Origin: Brevibacillus fulvus
GTDB lineage: Bacteria; Bacillota; Bacilli; Brevibacillales; Brevibacillaceae
Assembly (NCBI RefSeq): GCF_016908525.1
Contig: NZ_JAFBEB010000001.1
Span: forward strand, 64,501-128,500
Direction: 5' to 3'
DNA length: 64,000 nt
Both the position numbers and the translations under genes were made by a program. The stretch's first letter is position 1. Each line of letters opens with the position of its first letter. Shown here one piece after another: positions 61,892 to 64,000 of the stretch. Under the pieces are notes generated by a model. That model had not been told where the DNA came from. It was given only the letters and a program-made list of their open reading frames with translations, and ran no database searches.

Positions 61892-63823
61892 TTGCTCGTG
61901 CAACATTGTGTGCATAAGCTCCATGAATCAGTGGCGGCAGAAATTTGCCGGGAACAGACAAACAGATTACAGATAACCGACAATCGGGATTTATGGTCAA
62001 AATTGACTGACTTTACGTATCTGACTTCATTATTCGAGCGCTTGTCCGAAACGGAGCATCGTGTGCTGACGCTGTTTCTGACAGACGCCTCGCGGGGATT
62101 TCTGGCGCAAAGAGACTGGTCGTCCGCAAGCCGGGGCAAGCGGCTGGAGCACGCTTACGCTTTGACCGGCTTGCGTCGCCTCGGGTTCATTTATCTGCTG
62201 CAAAATCAACAGCAGGAACAAGCTTATGTCGTTCCGCAAGAGGTGCGGCAAGCTTTCTTGAAATGGCGTATCGCCAAACTTTCCGTTAAAAAGGCGCCCG
62301 TTCATCTTCAGCAACAAGCGCTCCCTTATTATATACCGTCCGGCCGGGGAATTCATCTGGATATGATTGCCGTCTTGCTGTCCGTCCGTCAACAGCCGCT
62401 GCGGTTGACCAAACAAGGCAGGGTAGCGCGACAAGCCTTGCAAAAATTGGCAAGCCGGATTTCTCTGCAAGCCGCCCATTTGCATCGCGACCTGATGCAA
62501 GATGAGGTGCCAAGTGAACAAGCTGCGGTGATGTTTGTCCTCGATCTGGCCAAGCAGTTGCGTTTGCTTCACGCGCAAGGACAACAACTGGTGTTGAGCG
62601 AACAGAGCGAGCGATGGCTGGAGCTGCCTGTTGAGCAGCGGAGAGAGCAGCTATGGCAAGTGGCCTTCGCCGAATGGCTGCCGTTGGAAAGCTGGATAGA
62701 GGCGTTCGCCATGTTGATGAAAGAGCTCGAACCAAACGAATGGTTCGCGCTTGACGACTTGCTCGCTCTAGTGACGGAGCTCGGGTGTCGGCTGCCGCAG
62801 GATGCGGAAACGATCCTGCTGAACCGCTGGCTGCACTTGCTGCTTGGATTGGGCTGGGTGCGGCTGGGACGGGATCGGCAAGGACGAAATTATGTGCAAA
62901 TCGTGCCGATTTGTGGGGAGGCAGCGGATGCGCGGTGGTATATTGATCCGGCTGGCGTGCTGACGCTGCCGCCGAACGTAACGTCGGCGAAACTTTGGCA
63001 AGTCAGTCGCTATGGGGAAATTTCTTTTCAACTTGGCGCCATGGCGTGCCAATTGACGGATGCCGCTGGAAAGCAAGCGGTAGCCGAGGGGGAGAGCGCC
63101 CAAGAAATCGCCGATTTTTTGCAGAAATCATGCGCTCATCCATTGCCGGAAGCAGTGCATGACCTGCTTGGCCGGTGGGAGCGGGACAGCCGTTCGATCT
63201 TGCTGGATCGAGTCGTTCGCGTGCGCTTGGCCACGCCGCAACTGGCTGAAGAGTTGCAACAAATCCCCGCGCTGCGCCAATGGATCGACAGTCAAATCTC
63301 GCCAACGGAATTTCTCATTCCGGAAAGATGGGAAGCCGAATGGTGCCAAACGGTTAAGGAACATGGCTACCCGCTAACGTGTGAAGGATCGATTGACCGC
63401 GCCGGCAACAGCGAAGCGGAGTCGTCGAGGGAGCAATGCCAGCGTAGCAACGTTAGTAATGTGAAAGAAGCGGAGACGCCGGCTTGGCCGTGGCCCGCTT
63501 ATCAATTCCAATCCCGTTTTCCCGACCGGTATGAAGGGCTGGAGGAAATCGTCAAGTTACCGAAGATGTGGACGCGCCATTTTCAAGCGTATCATCCGCA
63601 AACATTGCGAACGATGCTGGCGCAAGCCATCCAGCTGGAATTGGAAATATGCTGGGAAAACAAACAGGGCACAATACAGCGCAGTTTTCCGGTTAAGCTC
63701 AAAAATGAGCATGGCTACTGGCGAGTTGTTTGTTTGAACCAAACAGCCGCTGGCGAAATTTTGCTGGACGACATCGCCCGCCTGCAAATTTTGTTGCCGG
63801 CCTGTTTTGACGGGATGGTTTGA
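61892..63823 (+). CDS. Helicase-associated (XPB/Ssl2 N-terminal-like) domain protein
   Basis: 643 residues, TTG start with GGGAGTGA 7 nt upstream. Winged-helix-like segments at the N-terminus (LTDFTYLTSLFERLSETEHR; GLRRLGFIYLL) and a large Leu/Gln-rich helical body resemble the helicase-associated domain that in many Bacilli lies next to a DEAD-box XPB helicase. No helicase motifs and no helicase gene in the visible neighbourhood. A 60-residue insertion near 510-550 is Ser/Glu-rich. Confidence 0.7.
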   Translation: MLVQHCVHKLHESVAAEICREQTNRLQITDNRDLWSKLTDFTYLTSLFERLSETEHRVLTLFLTDASRGFLAQRDWSSASRGKRLEHAYALTGLRRLGFIYLLQNQQQEQAYVVPQEVRQAFLKWRIAKLSVKKAPVHLQQQALPYYIPSGRGIHLDMIAVLLSVRQQPLRLTKQGRVARQALQKLASRISLQAAHLHRDLMQDEVPSEQAAVMFVLDLAKQLRLLHAQGQQLVLSEQSERWLELPVEQRREQLWQVAFAEWLPLESWIEAFAMLMKELEPNEWFALDDLLALVTELGCRLPQDAETILLNRWLHLLLGLGWVRLGRDRQGRNYVQIVPICGEAADARWYIDPAGVLTLPPNVTSAKLWQVSRYGEISFQLGAMACQLTDAAGKQAVAEGESAQEIADFLQKSCAHPLPEAVHDLLGRWERDSRSILLDRVVRVRLATPQLAEELQQIPALRQWIDSQISPTEFLIPERWEAEWCQTVKEHGYPLTCEGSIDRAGNSEAESSREQCQRSNVSNVKEAETPAWPWPAYQFQSRFPDRYEGLEEIVKLPKMWTRHFQAYHPQTLRTMLAQAIQLELEICWENKQGTIQRSFPVKLKNEHGYWRVVCLNQTAAGEILLDDIARLQILLPACFDGMV

Positions 63824-63908
63824 ATAGGCAGTTATCCGAAGTGCACCAAAGTGCTGGAGTTATGTTATAATAACTTTGACCCATTTTGGGGCGAAGGAGG
63901 TTTACAGT

Positions 63909-64000
63909 ATGGTTGAGATGATGGAGAGTGTCGATATGGCCGAGTTGATCAAACATTCGGATCTATTATCGACCATGATTAATCAATCGGCTCCAATGGA
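63909..64000 (+). CDS. ylbF: YlbF/YmcA-type protein (5' end only)
   Basis: ATG 63909 with GAAGGAGG. Only 30 codons are visible: MVEMMESVDMAELIKHSDLL followed by STMINQSAPM. The start resembles YlbF-family regulators of RNase Y (competence, biofilm, sporulation), but the piece is too short to be sure. Confidence 0.45.
   Translation, partial: MVEMMESVDMAELIKHSDLLSTMINQSAPM

Noticed and set aside
1-64000. CRISPR arrays, tRNA or rRNA genes, prophage modules
   Set aside because: No regular repeat-spacer pattern, cloverleaf-like sequences or phage structural genes were noticed; the search was by eye.

Overview
The window reads as chromosome of an endospore-forming, Gram-positive bacterium of the class Bacilli with about 50 % GC. 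Evidence for this is a GerA-type germinant receptor operon, the cortex-lytic enzyme SleB, YjcZ, the sporulation checkpoint protein Sda, T-box and S-box (SAM) riboswitches, a PerR box, a cre-like site, and many genes known from Bacillus subtilis (YlaN, YugN, YitJ, YoaT, YqxD). The genus cannot be fixed by eye. There is no rRNA, tRNA, CRISPR array or prophage; the only transposon is one dead insertion sequence.

1-7.6 kb: a truncated asparagine synthetase, a LytS/LytT two-component system, then a DUF485 gene and two paralogous sodium/acetate-type symporters behind a cre-like site. 7.8-12.4 kb: zwf, a metal-hydrolase (cyclase family) gene, a short Gnd, endonuclease IV and a small acidic protein. 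12.4-18 kb: argS behind a T-box, an unmarked YjcZ gene, an S-box with the YitJ methionine/folate enzyme, and Mug. 18-22.4 kb: a germination operon in the order B, small D-like subunit, A, C, where the C gene is shifted out of frame near its end. 22.4-33.3 kb: M32 peptidase, RF3, an MFS carrier overlapping yoaT tail to tail, a sulfurtransferase, several DUF proteins, and a PerR-boxed catalase.

33.4-42.4 kb: an ABC importer divergent from a lactate-2-monooxygenase-like flavoenzyme, four orphan small helical proteins, a decayed IS with a GC-rich palindrome inside it, a stand-alone glutamate-synthase FMN domain, and Mn catalase. 42.6-51 kb: RNase Z, YczE-like and YqxD proteins, PAP2 phosphatase, a LysR/MFS pair, and a large secreted transglycosylase. 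51-55 kb: sda behind DnaA-box-like motifs phased at 11 bp, YlaN, a Ca2+/H+ antiporter and SleB. 55-64 kb: a pyruvate-oxidase-like enzyme, Asp23 protein, FtsW, YugN, a candidate type I toxin-antitoxin locus, CBS protein, thermonuclease lipoprotein, other small exported proteins, a helicase-associated protein and the start of a YlbF-like gene.

The most rewarding observations are the compact type I toxin-antitoxin locus (58.94-59.25 kb), the phased DnaA-box array at sda, the poly-A frameshift in gerC, the nested palindrome in the IS remnant, a possible AUU start in yoaT, and a hydrolase of unknown substrate placed exactly between zwf and gnd.
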